Source: Vicia villosa (Eukaryota > Streptophyta > Magnoliopsida > Fabales > Fabaceae). Taken from it: 64,000 nt of DNA. Shown here piece after piece: positions 1 to 12,648 of this stretch; position 1 is the stretch's first letter; each line of letters opens with the position of its first letter. The stretch spans positions 21,786,808 through 21,850,807 of the forward strand of contig NC_081180.1 in NCBI RefSeq assembly GCF_029867415.1, given 5' to 3'. The position numbers and the translations under genes are program-made. A model generated the notes under the pieces. That model had not been told where the DNA came from, did not search any database, and saw only the letters and a list, made by a program, of their open reading frames with translations.

Positions 1-400
1 ATTTAATAGGGACTTTTTTTCTCAGGGACTAATCCGTCCTCTGCAGTTTTTGTGAGGGACTAAAATGGACCTTCACTCTAATTTAAATCTCCCGGAACAC
101 TTTAAATAAGTGTTCCGGTATGCAACTTCAAAACCCATTTGAATCAAATTTAAAATTATTGAAACACTTTAACTAAGTGTTTCGGTATGCAACTTGAAAA
201 TTTCGACTATCGAAACTCTTTTTATAAGTGTTCCGGTGTGTTTCTTTTAAACCGAAAGACATTGAAAAAGTGATCTGATTTATATATTTTTAAGTGTTTC
301 AAAAAAAAATCTTAAATGTGAGGAAAAAGTGAAATTTTTAAAAATATATACTATTTATACGAAGGTATTTCGGTCTAAATTTTTTTCGTGTAGGGATATA
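1..400. repeat. Degenerate repeat with short hyphenated palindromes
   Basis: No gene is visible. The stretch holds two clear hyphenated palindromes (92-118 with arms CCGGAACACTT/AAGTGTTCCGG, and 161-183 with arms GAAACACTT/AAGTGTTTC) and a decayed third at about 210-236. Each is followed by a similar GGTATGCAACTT-type or related tail, so they are diverged direct copies of one hairpin unit. The phrases about 'aggg actaaaatggacc' type at the start resemble common legume LTR debris. This looks like the edge of an old DNA transposon, but no second terminus was found. Confidence 0.4.
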
Positions 401-1939
401 GATATAATTGTAGGGATACAAAGTAAAATTTTTGTCCCTTATCAATTGGCTTACTTTTAGTTTAAGAAATTTCTTATTTCACCTCACCTCATGCCTAAAA
501 GAAAGACCTTAAACAATTCTTAAAATGCTTCTCTAAAATATGAGTTGGAATAATTCCATTAGTTTAAATAATTAAATGTTTATAAAGTATATACTAGTTT
601 ACTTTAGTGTCAACTTTTGGGTTTGTTGGGATGCTGCAAAGATATGGGCTTAGGCCCAAGAAGATTTATTTTAAAATTTATATTAATTAAAATTAAATTA
701 TTAATTAAAATAATATTAATAAATCAATTATCCTAGTCAATATTGTCTATTCATTAAATTTTTTTTTGTCACATTTATAAAATTGGAGGGGGACCGACTA
801 AATGCAAGTGATGTAAAATTCATGGACCAAAAAATTGATTTTTAAAATGGGAGGACTAAAAATTAAAAACCATCAAACTAGGGGGACCAAAAGTGCATTT
901 GAGCATAATGATTAATGTCTATTTTTTTTTTTTACAGTAAACATCAAATTTCAATAGGTGAAACGGGAGGAGTACAAACAAAGTGACAAACAATGTGTAA
1001 GGGCATTTCTCATCTACAAACTTAAAACAACACAAATAAATAACCCTACCAAGATTTGGACGACAATAAACTTGGAGAAAAACGAATCCCAAGGAGCATT
1101 AGCAATTCAATTCCTTAATCCAAACAACCAAGAAAAAATCTTCCATAAAAGATATATGAGTTTGCGAACCACGGTCTTTAAATATATCCAGTTACAGATC
1201 ATTTCTTTGGCTTTATCACGCACAGTTCGATTATATGGATTCACAAGATTGATAAAACTCACCATCCTGAAAGGAACATTTGTTGAAAGGAAGAGAGTAT
1301 GATTTGCAAAACCCACACTAAGATTCTTACTCGAGAACACATTACCTTCATCCAAACCTTTTTGGAGCCTTTTATCAAACACCTTGAAGACACACTAACA
1401 ATAGGCTAAACAAAAGAACAACACACACATCTGATCTAAACATAAAACCAGGAAAATGATAAACAAAAAGAAATAACAACTACCCAAACACAAATTCTCA
1501 GCAGATTCAGAACTTTTTGTGGCGCGTCTTTTCCCATGTTGGTTATTCCAAAATGTTGGGCCATTGATTAGTGAGGATGAATTCGGATTTACGACTACAA
1601 GCACCTGATAGTTGTTTGCGGAGAGTTGAGAAAATATTATGGAGGTTGAAGGTAGGATATGGAAAGAACCCAATAGGTATGGATGGTTCAAAGGGATGGA
1701 AATGAGAGAAGGAAGACCCACAGAGGGAGAGAAAACTCCACTGGGGAGGATGGAGCCTCCATGTTGGAGGAGAGAATTTTCAAAGATGGAGGGAAGAGAA
1801 CGCTCGTGAAACCCTAAATTTAGAAAGAGGGGAGAACTCCTCTCTGTAAACATCTCACGGCCAAATTTTGTTCTCTTAATTTTGAATTTCTTAACTTGTG
1901 CCCTTAGCAAGAAACTTGTAATAATAGTGTTTAAAACTT
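401..1939. other. Intergenic, decayed repeat sequence
   Basis: AT-rich spacer without a recognisable gene. A 171-codon open frame on the minus strand (1910-1395) starts in sequence that reads like a plant leader and contains an internal Met followed by a Pro/Ser-rich stretch, but it matches no family I recognise and has no clear downstream exons. The piece at about 785-900 (phrases such as 'gggaccaaaagtgcattt') is typical of old legume retroelement debris. Confidence 0.35.
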
Positions 1940-2420
1940 AAAAATGGTGATTGTATGCGGATGCATGTTTGAGTGGTGATCGATGATGGTCAGAGTGTTG
2001 ATAGTATGAGGTGATGACTATTAAAGGTTAGAGGAATTGTTTACGATGGTATGGGTGGTGGTTATAATGGTAGTCGATGGTGGTGACTGGTGGTACGATC
2101 AATGATCAAAGGTAAATGAAATGGTGAAGGACGGTGGTCAATGATGGTCACCGTAATGGTTAACAAAGGTGAGAGTTGTGGTAAAATTTGAGATTATAAA
2201 TGGATAAAGTGATGATCAGAGATGATCTAAGTGATGGTTATGGGTGTACAAAATGGTGGTTATAATGGTAGTCAGTGGATATCATATTAGAGATCATATG
2301 TGGATAAATGGTGAGTAGAGGGAGATCATATTGGTGGGGGTTAGCATTGGCCGACAATGGTCGACGATGACCAAAGTGGTAGTTAAAGTAGTGGCCAACA
2401 ATCATCAGTGCTTGTGTTAT
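1940..2420. repeat. ATGGTGGT/GATGGTCA-rich low-complexity tract
   Basis: About 480 bases built from irregular repetitions of GATGGT, GTGGTTA and ATGGTCA words with strong purine/GT bias. No regular period is kept, so this is a cryptic simple-sequence tract rather than a clean tandem array. No coding frame is supported. Confidence 0.5.
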
Positions 2421-5255
2421 AGCTTAAAAACAAAAAAATAAATGTTAAAACCTCATTTTTTTTAGTTTTGAAATTTTGTGACACACCCCCACACAAAGTT
2501 TTTTATTGTATTTTCTACGTGATTTCCTTTCTTTATTCTTATTTTCTGCGAAGTTTTCTTCTTTCTCGCCTCGCTGCAATGTTTATTTAGTTCAAATGAT
2601 GATCATCTTCAACCCTTAAATAATGAATATTTTATCAATAACTTAAGTGTCACCGACATTGCAGATCTTGAGGAATGAGTATTCTAGACACTTTAATTTT
2701 GTTATATTTGTAGATATTGTCATGTATGTATTCAATTTAACATTTATGCTTAATGTGGGTTTGTTATCAATTTTATCATCTTTGTTTTTATCAAAATTTG
2801 TGTTGTTCTTGGTTGATGCACTCTATCAATTTGAAAAAATATCGTATTATTTTAAGTCAATTTTTTATGGGTTTTGTGTTGACAAGGTAACTCCAAACAC
2901 AAAAAGAGCGGGTGGGTGAATTGTGATATTTGAAATTCGAAAATAATTTATAAAACTTTGATGTTTTAAAAATGGTTATATTAGTATAGGTGAACGAACA
3001 GAGAGATACATAGGAAAGATAGAAAAAAGATGAAGAAGAATAGAGATACACAAGGGAAAGAAAATAAACAACAAAAATAAACAACACTTGAAGTTTTTAC
3101 ACAGGATAAACTCACAAACCTTCTAATAACGAGCAAAACTTTTACACAGGCTTAACTCAAGAACCTTCACCCAAATTTTTTCATGTTTAGATTGCAACCT
3201 TCAAATCCTTTACACAAAATATTACACAAAATAACCACACTCTTAAGTAAAATAAATTAAGCACGACACAACTCTTATAAGAGTTTTTCAATCTTTCAAC
3301 ACTACGACAACTCTAGTGAAAAAAGAATTTTACAAAGAAATAGGGTAGAAAAATAATAGAGAAGTTTCTATTCATATAAATCTGGTGTAAAACAAAATGA
3401 GGTGAAATCTCATTTAAACAAAAAAGATTTAGCTTAAAATAAGAAACAATCCATGAGTCACAAAAATGAGTTAATCAATTACATCATGATTTTAATCGAT
3501 TAATGCTCTTTCTAATCCATTTGAAGGCGTTCTCTTTGCTTTAATTAGTTCGACCAAACTCTTAATCAATTAGGTAGTGAGTTAACTTTCCTAATTGATT
3601 AGAAACACTTCTTAATCGATTCCACACTTGCCTGTATTGGTTTTAAGAAGTTTAATAAAATTAAAAAACATTTGAAAAAAGTATTTTGTTTGTGTGTAAT
3701 TATCTTAGTACCTCAAGACTTATTCTTCTCCCTTTTACAATAACCCGATCTCTCTAAAACGCCAGGCGTTGGAATATGCGAACTTTAATACTTTCACAAC
3801 TTTAAGACTTCAAATTCCACTACTTGATTCAATGATTGATTATCACTTCAACTTGAACTTTAATATTTTGACTGATGATGCTTGAGAAATCTTCTACTTA
3901 TCAGATGTCGTCATCAAAAACTGTTGGACAATTTCAATCAACTCCTCTTTCGATAGTTTTCAAAAAGAACTCTTTCAAAAGAGCTACCAACACCCAAACA
4001 TCATTTGACTTATGAAATTACCGTCTACTTGATAGTTATCATCATCAAAACCAACTAATGATTATACCTACAAAACACATATATCCACATTTTGTTATGG
4101 GCTAGTCTAAGACCCATAACCAATCCACATAGGCCCATCCTTGTCAAGAGCTTGTCACAATACTGCATTGGTGGACCTGCCTCACACATCACAACCCAGG
4201 AGCATGATTCCTCTTTAATTTGACAATCTAGAGACGTTTACAACAAATTCTCATATATAAGTGCGCGACTCTAATTCAGATTCATATATGATTCATTACA
4301 CACTTGCAAAATTTCATTCGCAAAATTTTTGCTCAATCTTTTAATTACAAATCTTTTTTATAAGTACCTTTTCTATTCTCTTGAAAGTCGTCCCAATCGT
4401 ACCGCACGTCTTAGTTATAACTAGAGAATAATTATTATACACTATTAATATAAAATATTTTACACGGTCAATGTATCACAACCATTCATAGATAATACTT
4501 TATATGTAATTAAAAAAAATTCAAACACATATAAAAATTTAACAGTTATAATTAACTGTAAAATTTATATCAATTAAATTTTTATAATCATTAATTGAAA
4601 AGTTAACATTACAAATGAAAATACCACTTACAAAATAGTAATTTATAGAAACATTAAAGTTCATTTTAAATTTTCATAGTCTGCCACTTTTATTTTATCA
4701 ACTGCATCCAAATTTAATTCTGATATATGTCAGTGCAATGAACATGAACTAACATATAAAAAACACATATGATTCATATTGTCGTACTTGCTTTTCTATT
4801 TTTCAATATCTCATCACAAATTTGTAGTAATACTATAGAACCAAAAAAACACGCCTAGTCTTGTCCGAATCAAGCTAAAAAACGCAGTAAAGTGTTATAG
4901 AAGTAAAAAAATAAAAAACTATTTATTTTTCAAAATTAACCAATACATGCAGCGATTTTAAACTAAAGAGAGAAACTATAATAATCAAACGCTTAAACAA
5001 TGTTTGGGTTACACGCTCCAACCCAATTCGTCAAATATTAACAACTCAAACCATAAGTGGTTCATTACATCACACATTCTAACTCGCGCGTAGATATTTT
5101 CTTTTATTTTACAATTATAATTTCAGTTAATAAAATAATTGTAATTTATAAAAAAATAAAAATAAAACTGTACTGTGACTTGTAGAAGATAGAAACAAGA
5201 ACAGAGTCATAGAGATATAAAAACCACGAAGAGGACAAATCGGTAATTAAACAAA
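2421..5255. other. Intergenic region upstream of the Raf-like kinase gene
   Basis: No gene seen. Between about 3090 and 3620 there are repeated TTTACACAGG words and several AATCGATTAAT/AATCAATTA words, a style common in old legume LTR elements. The last several hundred bases are AT-rich and should hold the kinase promoter. A TATAAAAA word at 5216-5223 lies only 33 bases before the start codon, so if used it would leave a leader of about 10 bases; an upstream start site is equally possible. Confidence 0.4.
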
Positions 5256-8200
5256 ATGACAGGAACTGAAGAAAGAGATGAAGCAGTGAAGAAGAAGATC
5301 CAGGAGCTTGAAGAAGGCCATGCTTTCATGAAGCAGGAAATGTCAAAGCTCAAGCTTTCTGATGGAAGAGAACAACAACAACAACAACAACATCATCATC
5401 GTCAACAACATCAAAGGTCTCAGTCTGTGTCTCCTCAACGTTCTAGATTGGGTTCGTGGAACAAAGGTTCTTGTTCCTTTAAGCATTCATCGCCGCTTCG
5501 AAAGGAAACTCGTGCTTCTGCACTTGTCAATTTTACTGAGAAACATTATCTTAATATTTTGCACTCTTTGGGACATTCTCTGCATATTTTGGATCTTAAC
5601 TCTCGTATCATTTACTGGTAATAAATTCTATTTTTGCTTTCTTTTTGTTTCAATTTTGTTTTTTATTGTAAATGGAGTTTGTGATTTGTGAGATACAATG
5701 TGTTAGATTTATGGTTTTAAATTGATGTCTGCAACCATAATTGAAGTTGCAATCAATGTTTAAAATAATGGTCGTGTAAAGGCTTTTGCGATTTCGGTCA
5801 GTATAGGTGTCGCAATGCTGATTGCGGTCCTCGCAGTGTGAATTAACCATAATTTTTTCTTTATTTTAAAAATGGTGAATAACGGTGCCTTCTGATACTA
5901 TTTTGTTGCACGGCCGTTTTCGTGGTTGCGGACTGTTTTTTAAAACCTTGTCTGCAACTACAATTGAAGTTGCAATATAAAGGTTTTAGAGGTATTTGCA
6001 ACAAAATCGTAATTGCGACTGCATCGGCTGCACTTGAAATTGAATGTATTTTGTTGCAATATCTAAGTTCATCGTATATATGACCACAACTGCAATTTAG
6101 AATCATGATAAGACCTATACTTAAAATTGATGTGTATTCTTGATGTGGTGTTTGTTGAATGTGTAATGATCTGTTATGTTGTGGATGATTATGCAGGAAC
6201 CGTAGTGCTGAAAATCTATATGGTTATGCGGCGGAGGAAGTTTTGGGACAGGATGGGATTGATTTGCTAGTGGATCCTAGGGACTGGGGATTAGCTTGTG
6301 ATACAGTGAACTGTGTCATGAAGGGAGAGAGATGGAGCGGTCAATTCCTAGTCAAGAACAAGAAAGGAGAAAGGTTTTTAGCTGTAACATCCAATACTCC
6401 TTTTTATGATGATGGAAGCTTAGTTGGGATTATCTGTGTGTCGAGTGATTCACGGCCGTTTCTTGAAATGAGAGCTCCGTTTTATGGTGTTAAGAATGCT
6501 GAACCGGATTATGTTTCTGCTCGTCCTAAAAGCTTTGACTCTCAGCAGCCACTTCAAACTGCTATAGCATCTAAAATTTCTAATTTGGTTTGTCCTTTAA
6601 CTTTCATGTTTATATAATTTAGTATGCTGTGGTGTGTTTTTTTATGTTAGAACTGTTGAACAGGCATCAAAGGTGAGTAACAAAGTTAAGTCGAGAATCT
6701 GGACGGGAGACAATAATGTAGATCATGAAGGTGGGAATGGGGAAAGTCGTAATTCCGAACATGGTTTCTCAGAACACAGAGAAGATGCTAATTCAAGCGG
6801 AGCTAGCACTCCTAGAGGTGATTTGCCACAGTCCCCTGTTGGTATATTTTATCGTGTTGAAGAGAAGTTTGAAGAAAAAACTTTGAGAGACTCTGGTGAT
6901 GAGAGTGAAGGAAAACTGGTTCACAAATTTTTACCTACTAAGGCTGAAGCCTGGGTTCAAAAGAAAACATTATCTTGGCCATGGAGAACAAATGATCGAG
7001 AAGAGCCAGAGGCAAGGAATGTGCGTGCTGCTGAGCCATGGAGGCAGAATGATCAAGAAAATGAGTCAGTTAGTCAGAAGAATCTTTATTCTGGCTTGAA
7101 GCAGGAAAGTCAGGCCAGTGAAAGTAATCGCCTTACTAACAATGAGGCTTCAATACCCCGTTCTGCCTCCTTTAATGTTATCAGCACAAGTAGTGCTAGC
7201 AGCTCTGGGAGTGCTGGCAGTGGTGTGGCCAATAGCAAAATGGATGTAGACTCTGACTGTTTGGATTATGAAATTTTGTGGGAGGATTTAACAATTCGAG
7301 AACAAATTGGACAAGGTAAGTCACAGTATTAACTAAAAGCACAAGTGTTAGTTGAAATCTCGACACATTATCCGTTTTCAGAGTTCAGCTTCAAGTTTTG
7401 TTTGCTCCTTTTACGAGCTCTGATAATTTAATGACTCCAAGCTTGCAAACCCAAATATTTAGTCATCAGAGCTTGTTATGAATTTTAGTTTGCTTCTTTT
7501 AAGCTTTACTTGTTTCACATTTACCTTTTTGTTGACTATTTGTAGGTTGTTGTGGAACTGTATACCATGCTCTGTGGTATGGATCAGTATGTTCTTTTCT
7601 CTTCCCGTAATTTTATGGTTTTATATTCATGCATTATAAAAGGATATTCTAAAATACATTTTGGTGGCTGCAATTATGATGTCAGCTTATATTCATGTTT
7701 TTGCAGGATGTTGCTGTCAAGGTTTTCTCAAAGCAAGAGTATTCAGATGATGTTATACTATCCTTCAGACAAGAGGTATGCTTTCTTTCAGTCTGATTTG
7801 CTGACTATGTTGGGCTTCACACTCAATCAAATCGAATTAGACGAGGCATTAGGCATAGGTTCAAAAATCAACTTTTTTATTTCTAATACAATTTGGAGAG
7901 GAAAATTGATTAGAAGATAAAAGATTTTCCTCTAAGGATTTAACTTAGATGATTTTTGCCATGTTTTACTATTAATTGCATTTTTGTGACACTAATTTCC
8001 TCTGCCGAACATTAATTTGACAATATGGTGTTATGTGAAGGTATCTGTCATGAAAAGACTTAGGCACCCAAATATTCTTCTCTTTATGGGAGCAGTAACT
8101 TCACCTCAACGTCTTTGCATTGTGACGGAGTTTCTCCCACGGTTTGTTCTGAACCTTACTATTGAGTTGGCTCCTTTGTATCCTCACATTTTGATTACAG

Positions 8201-9794
8201 TTTTGTTGTGCTGTGTCACAAAGTACTGAGCTGGGCTGATTATTATTGTTTTCATTTGTATTTGATAACTTCAGCGGCAGCTTGTGTCGCTTGTTGCACA
8301 AAACTACACCCAAACTTGACTGGAGACGACGAGTACATATGGCCTTGGATATTGTGAGTATTTTCAAAAATGAATCATATACTAGATAATATCTTTTTAT
8401 TCTAAATAAAGATATCTCATTGTTATGATGCCGATGCTAATGGTGAAAGATTACCTTGCTATTAGAAACTTACATTCTATTGGCATCTTAAAAAGCACCT
8501 CTTTCACTGTGTTTGAAGCAATGTTGTATACTTACAGCTTACTTTTTTACAGGCACGAGGCGTAAATTATCTTCATCATTATAACCCGCCTATCATACAT
8601 AGAGATTTGAAGTCTTCAAATCTTCTAGTTGATAAGAATTGGACTGTGAAGGTATGCTAGTTTTCATTTTCTATTTATCCTACATTGTTGGATTTAAGCT
8701 CGCTCTTGACTGCTTAAGCATGAAACAGGTTGGTGATTTTGGTCTTTCACGTCTTAAGCATGAAACATATCTCACAACCAAGACAGGAAGGGGCACGGTA
8801 GGTTCATTATTTTTTCCATTACTGAATTGGCTCAAAACATCTTACTTATTCTACATTTTTTCTGCTTCTAGCCTCAATGGATGGCACCAGAAGTTCTTCG
8901 TAATGAACCGTCAGATGAGAAGTGCGTTCAATCTACATCCTTAGTTACTCTCTCTTCCCACACATGTTTTAACGTAAATGTCAGCCTTTGATTGTCTATT
9001 TTGCCGCTTCTTGTTAATATCAGGTCTGATGTATATAGCTTTGGGGTGATATTATGGGAACTTGCGACAGAAAAGATTCCCTGGGATACTCTCAACTCAA
9101 TGCAGGTATTGCTTTCATGTGTACATACTACATACAAAACAAGGATATCACCTCTCAATATTTCTTTTTTATTCAACTACGTCGGACATATATGAACAAC
9201 TGTTCCTCTAGGAATCTTGCAGGTAATTGGAGCTGTAGGATTCATGAATCAGCGTCCAGAAATTCCAAAAGATGTTGATCCTGAGTGGGCTTCTTTAATT
9301 GAGATCTGTTGGCACAGGTGTGCATTCTCATCTCATTGTTAAACTTTGTACTTGTAATCGTTTTTCTCATAGGTCTGAATAAAACATAAATAATGTCCAC
9401 CCAAAATATTGATGTAATTGGGATCTGTGTCCTAATTAGGTAGCCAGCTTACCTAAAAAAATCAATTGTTGTTTCATCAATTTGAAATTACTGGTGTTTT
9501 TAACTTAATATTAGGTAGCATACTTCATGAAGCACATATTTCAGTTCTGTACCGCAATATAATAAGTTTGTGGTTGCACAATGCCTTTGATCTTTGGGTT
9601 GTTTAGTAGAAAAGTGTTAGAGATACACTCTTTGACAATCTTTATGTTTCTATATTTCAACCAGTGATCCAACTTGCCGACCAACTTTCCCAGAACTGCT
9701 TGAAAGGCTTAGAGAGTTGCAAAGACGGTATGTCATTGAGTTCCAAGCAGCCCGATCTGCTGGTGGCGAAAGCATCCAAAGAAAAGAGTCCTAG
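5256..9794 (+). CDS. PAS domain-containing Raf-like MAP3K (RAF10/RAF11 type)
   Basis: Thirteen exons, all with GT-AG borders: 5256-5617, 6197-6587, 6664-7315, 7546-7586, 7707-7775, 8041-8141, 8275-8353, 8553-8651, 8729-8797, 8872-8921, 9024-9105, 9223-9317, 9665-9794. They join to 739 codons plus TAG, close to the usual length of this family. Order: N-terminal coiled segment, Gln/His-rich tract (residues about 39-54), PAS domain (about 100-215, including [11 protein letters not shown] across the exon 1/2 junction), Ser-rich linker, protein kinase domain from about residue 450. Kinase landmarks are intact: GQGCCGTVY loop, VAVK lysine 487, HRDLKSSN with D583, DFG at 601-603, WMAPE. The family is the plant Raf-like B2 subgroup; Arabidopsis RAF10/RAF11 are linked to ABA response and seed dormancy, so a cytosolic Ser/Thr kinase role in stress or dormancy signalling is inferred. 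Nothing suggests a pseudogene. Confidence 0.95.
5709..5950. mobile_element. Degenerate MITE-like insert in intron 1 of the Raf-like gene
   Basis: The segment begins GGTTTTAAATTG and ends with TTTTAAAACC, and is rich in TTGCGG/GTTGCAA words. The terminal motif is the same as that of the clean hAT-type MITE at 31851-32355. Here the repeats are decayed and no target duplication is certain. Related TTGCAA-rich sequence continues to about 6100, perhaps a second partial copy. Confidence 0.45.
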
Positions 9795-10581
9795 AGACAG
9801 CCGTGGAGCTATTCTTTCACTTTGTCACTCAAGGCTGTTCATAATTTTGTGCATATATATAAATTCTTGGGAGTATATGAATTGGAACAAACAGCTGGTC
9901 ATGAAGCTTTATTGAATAGCTGGTCTGAGATTGAGGTCTTCATCAACATCTATCTACCAATGTAATATAAGATAAACAAGATATAGTGTTTTTTTTTTTG
10001 TTGTCTTAATCCTCGATTAGTCGACTCCACTTGGTGAGATAAAATTTGGTTGTTGTTGTTGTCGTCTTAATCCTCTTATTCGTAGGGGAATGAGTCTGAT
10101 GAGAAATAATAATTTCAAAAGGTGGTGATTACCAAACTTTTTAATGTTGATTGAGTTAGTAAATTTATTTTTCTTTGCCATTATAAAGTTTCTTTTATTT
10201 TCAATTTATTGGTGGGTGGGGATGTGTCTTTGATGTATTGTTAATTGGATTAATTGTCTATTACAACCCTTTTCAATGCAGAATGTTTGTGCTATTATTT
10301 TAAAGTTGTAGAGAAGGTAGTGAAAAGAAACAAATGATTTGTTTTTGATAAATCTCCATCATCATTACCTACTTTTGAAGTAAAAGTGTAGCTAGCACAA
10401 CAAATTTTAAATGTTTACTTTGCTACAAAAGTAATGTAATAGCAGTTGGTACTAAGTGCTGCTATTACAATTTAAAAAGTTTAGCATAAAAAAGGCTCAC
10501 AAAGGTTCATAACTTTTGCATATTTGCTGATGTAGATTACAACTACTCCAATTAACTATTCTTGTTTAAACTTTCTAAGTT
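9795..10581. other. 3' flank of kinase gene and spacer to the dirigent gene
   Basis: Convergent intergenic region: the plus-strand kinase gene ends at 9794 and the minus-strand dirigent gene ends at 10582. It should hold both 3' untranslated regions. No further gene or clear repeat seen. Confidence 0.5.
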
Positions 10582-11124
10582 CTAATAATGTTTAACTGTT
10601 ACATTGAGTTTAAGAGTGGCTCTGAGATTAACTAAATCCATGAACTCTGTTTCCATAATTCCATATCCTTTAACAAACCGAAAATAACCAGTGCCAGAAA
10701 CAATTCCAAATTCTCGTTCCTTCAGTCCAAATATATCAGATCCTTGAATCTCTAAGCTACTTCCTCTGAACTCACCAGCTGTGAATATAACTGAGAAAAC
10801 CATGTACAACGCTTTGCCATCAAGCTGTGAGTTTATGTACACGCCTTGAGCTCTACCGATGAGTGTTGAATCTGTTGTTGGTCCTTCTGTTACTGGATCA
10901 TCGACTATTGCCACGGTGCCGAAGCGTAGGATACTTGAGGTGGGTCCGGTTTTACCAGCAACAGTGGCTGCTGTGGAGTCTTCGCCGGTGAAGTGGTCGT
11001 GGACGTAGAAGACGAGGTTGGTTTGGTTTGGTTGGAGTCTAGGGAAGGTGTAAGCTACATAGAGGATGGTTAAGGTGAAGATGAAGAAGAATGAGTTGGA
11101 AGTGAGGTTCAGAGGATTGGCCAT
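10582..11124 (-). CDS. Dirigent protein
   Basis: A single uninterrupted frame of 180 codons, the normal size and single-exon structure of plant dirigent genes. Residues about 8-28 form a hydrophobic signal peptide (SFFFIFTLTILYVAY). The mature part shows the family's ordered blocks: LVFYVHDHFTGED near the start, FGTVAIVDDPVTEGP, IGRAQGVY, then ALYMVFSVIF, GSSLEIQGSD and the C-terminal RFVKGYGIMET and LRATLKLNVTV strands of the eight-stranded beta barrel. Dirigent proteins are secreted to the cell wall and steer stereoselective coupling of phenoxy radicals in lignan and related pathways; the substrate of this one cannot be told from sequence. The start is the first Met before the signal peptide. 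No defects seen. Confidence 0.93.
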   Translation of the reverse strand: MANPLNLTSNSFFFIFTLTILYVAYTFPRLQPNQTNLVFYVHDHFTGEDSTAATVAGKTGPTSSILRFGTVAIVDDPVTEGPTTDSTLIGRAQGVYINSQLDGKALYMVFSVIFTAGEFRGSSLEIQGSDIFGLKEREFGIVSGTGYFRFVKGYGIMETEFMDLVNLRATLKLNVTVKHY

Positions 11125-11844
11125 GCTTTTGACCTTCTCTCTAGGTATGTCTATTTGTTTATGTAATTGATTAATTTAATAGTAGTGAAGATGCTTTTTT
11201 GATTATTAATGGAGATTCCTATAACAAAATGACAAAAATAGCTCAGGGCTATTTTATACTGTCTTAATTTTTTTTATATAATTGCTGGTAACAGAGTCTG
11301 GTTCGTGGAACGTAGTCAGATCTTATGTTGGATCTTATTATAGAATTTGTTAAACTGTGAATGGTAAAATCCAACATCTCTTATGAATGTATAAAATGTT
11401 GAAATTTTAAGATGTCGTTTAACGTACAAAAATTCGGCAACATCTTGTAAAAGATTGTCTCAAGTTACCATGGTTTAAGGCATAACACTAGCAAAAATAA
11501 GAATATCAGTTTTTTTTATTGGGGAGTTTGATAAACGTCACACTCTAGAAACCCTGAACATGTTAAACCTATGAATACAATAAAAGTTTGTTAGTACAGT
11601 ACTTTCACCTGCAAAAAGAATATTTTTGACATCATAGGTGGAAGAGTGAGATTTGAAGTCATCAAGACAGGAAAATTATAGCTGTGATGATGGCAAATTG
11701 GTATTGTAACAGGAACGGGTGAGATAGGTAAAAAAATAGAGATGAAAATAAGAGTTATGGCAACTCATGTCAGTCCTTAAAAAGGCCAATTTTCCATCCC
11801 AATTTGAATGAGATTTGAATTCAACCACATAGCGTATGACGGAT
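11125..11844. other. Promoter side of the dirigent gene and spacer
   Basis: AT-rich sequence upstream of the minus-strand dirigent gene. No coding frame or recognisable element. Confidence 0.4.
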
Positions 11845-12199
11845 ACCAGATACGACACGTCAAATTTTGGTTAGTCAGACACACCCTTAATTTAAAATGT
11901 CAGTGCTATATAGGTTGTGATAACTGGATTCATGTAAGTGCGACCACATTTTCCAACTAATAAAAGACCAGATACGACACGTCAAACTTTGCCTAGTCAG
12001 ACACATCTTTAATTTAAAATGTCGTTGGTATGTAAGTTGTGATCTTTGGACGCATTAAGTGCAACCATATTTTCCAATTAATAAGATACAACCGTCAAAC
12101 TTTGATTAGTCTGACACATCTTTAATTTAAAGTGTCGGTGCTATATAGGTTGTGATCTCTGGATCCACGCAAGTACGGCCACATTTTCCAACTAATAAA
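11845..12199. repeat. Three tandem copies of a ~120-bp unit
   Basis: Units begin near 11845, 11967 and 12084. Each carries the words ACGTCAAA(C/T)TTTG, TAGTC(A/T)GACACA, CTTTAATTTAAA(A/G)TGTC, a TATATAGGTTGTGAT-type block, and ends CCAACTAATAAAAG or close to it. Spacing is about 122 and 117 bases. The copies differ at many sites, so the array is not recent. It may be an expanded piece of a transposon end. Confidence 0.7.
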
Positions 12200-12648
12200 A
12201 GTTAACATCTTTTTTTCTTGTTTCTTGCAAATTTCTTCTGTGTTGTCAAACCTAGTCTTTTTGATACTAAACACTTATATAATCATCATACTAAACACTG
12301 TTTATTCAGAACCTATCAAAGAAAAATAAACAAATACACAGGAAGCAGAATGAAGAGATTTCTAACAACTTCATGGAACATGCAACCATTGTTACAACCT
12401 CACCACAGAAGCATTTGACTTGGAAAGTCCAATATTCTCAATGTAGGGGCCTAGAGTCTGGTCAAGATTGCTTCAGCCAGAAACCGAATTCGCATTCTCC
12501 TGAACGATCCGTCCTTAACAAAAGCTCGTTAACCATTCGAGTCAAATCACTTGGTTATTCTGGATAACTGGTTACGTTTTTTTGAAGTGTCTGTGAATTC
12601 TTGTTTGCTTTTTTTCGCAAGAAAATATATTCGGACGCTTTTTCGGAG
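12200..12648. other. Spacer downstream of the TPD1-like gene
   Basis: Short overlapping plus-strand frames (12218-12567) are not supported as genes. The region should include the 3' end of the minus-strand TPD1-like transcript. Confidence 0.4.

Noticed and set aside
1395..1910. 171-codon minus-strand frame as a host gene
   Set aside because: No recognisable domain, no supporting exons, and repeat-like flanks. Could be a first exon, but it cannot be supported.
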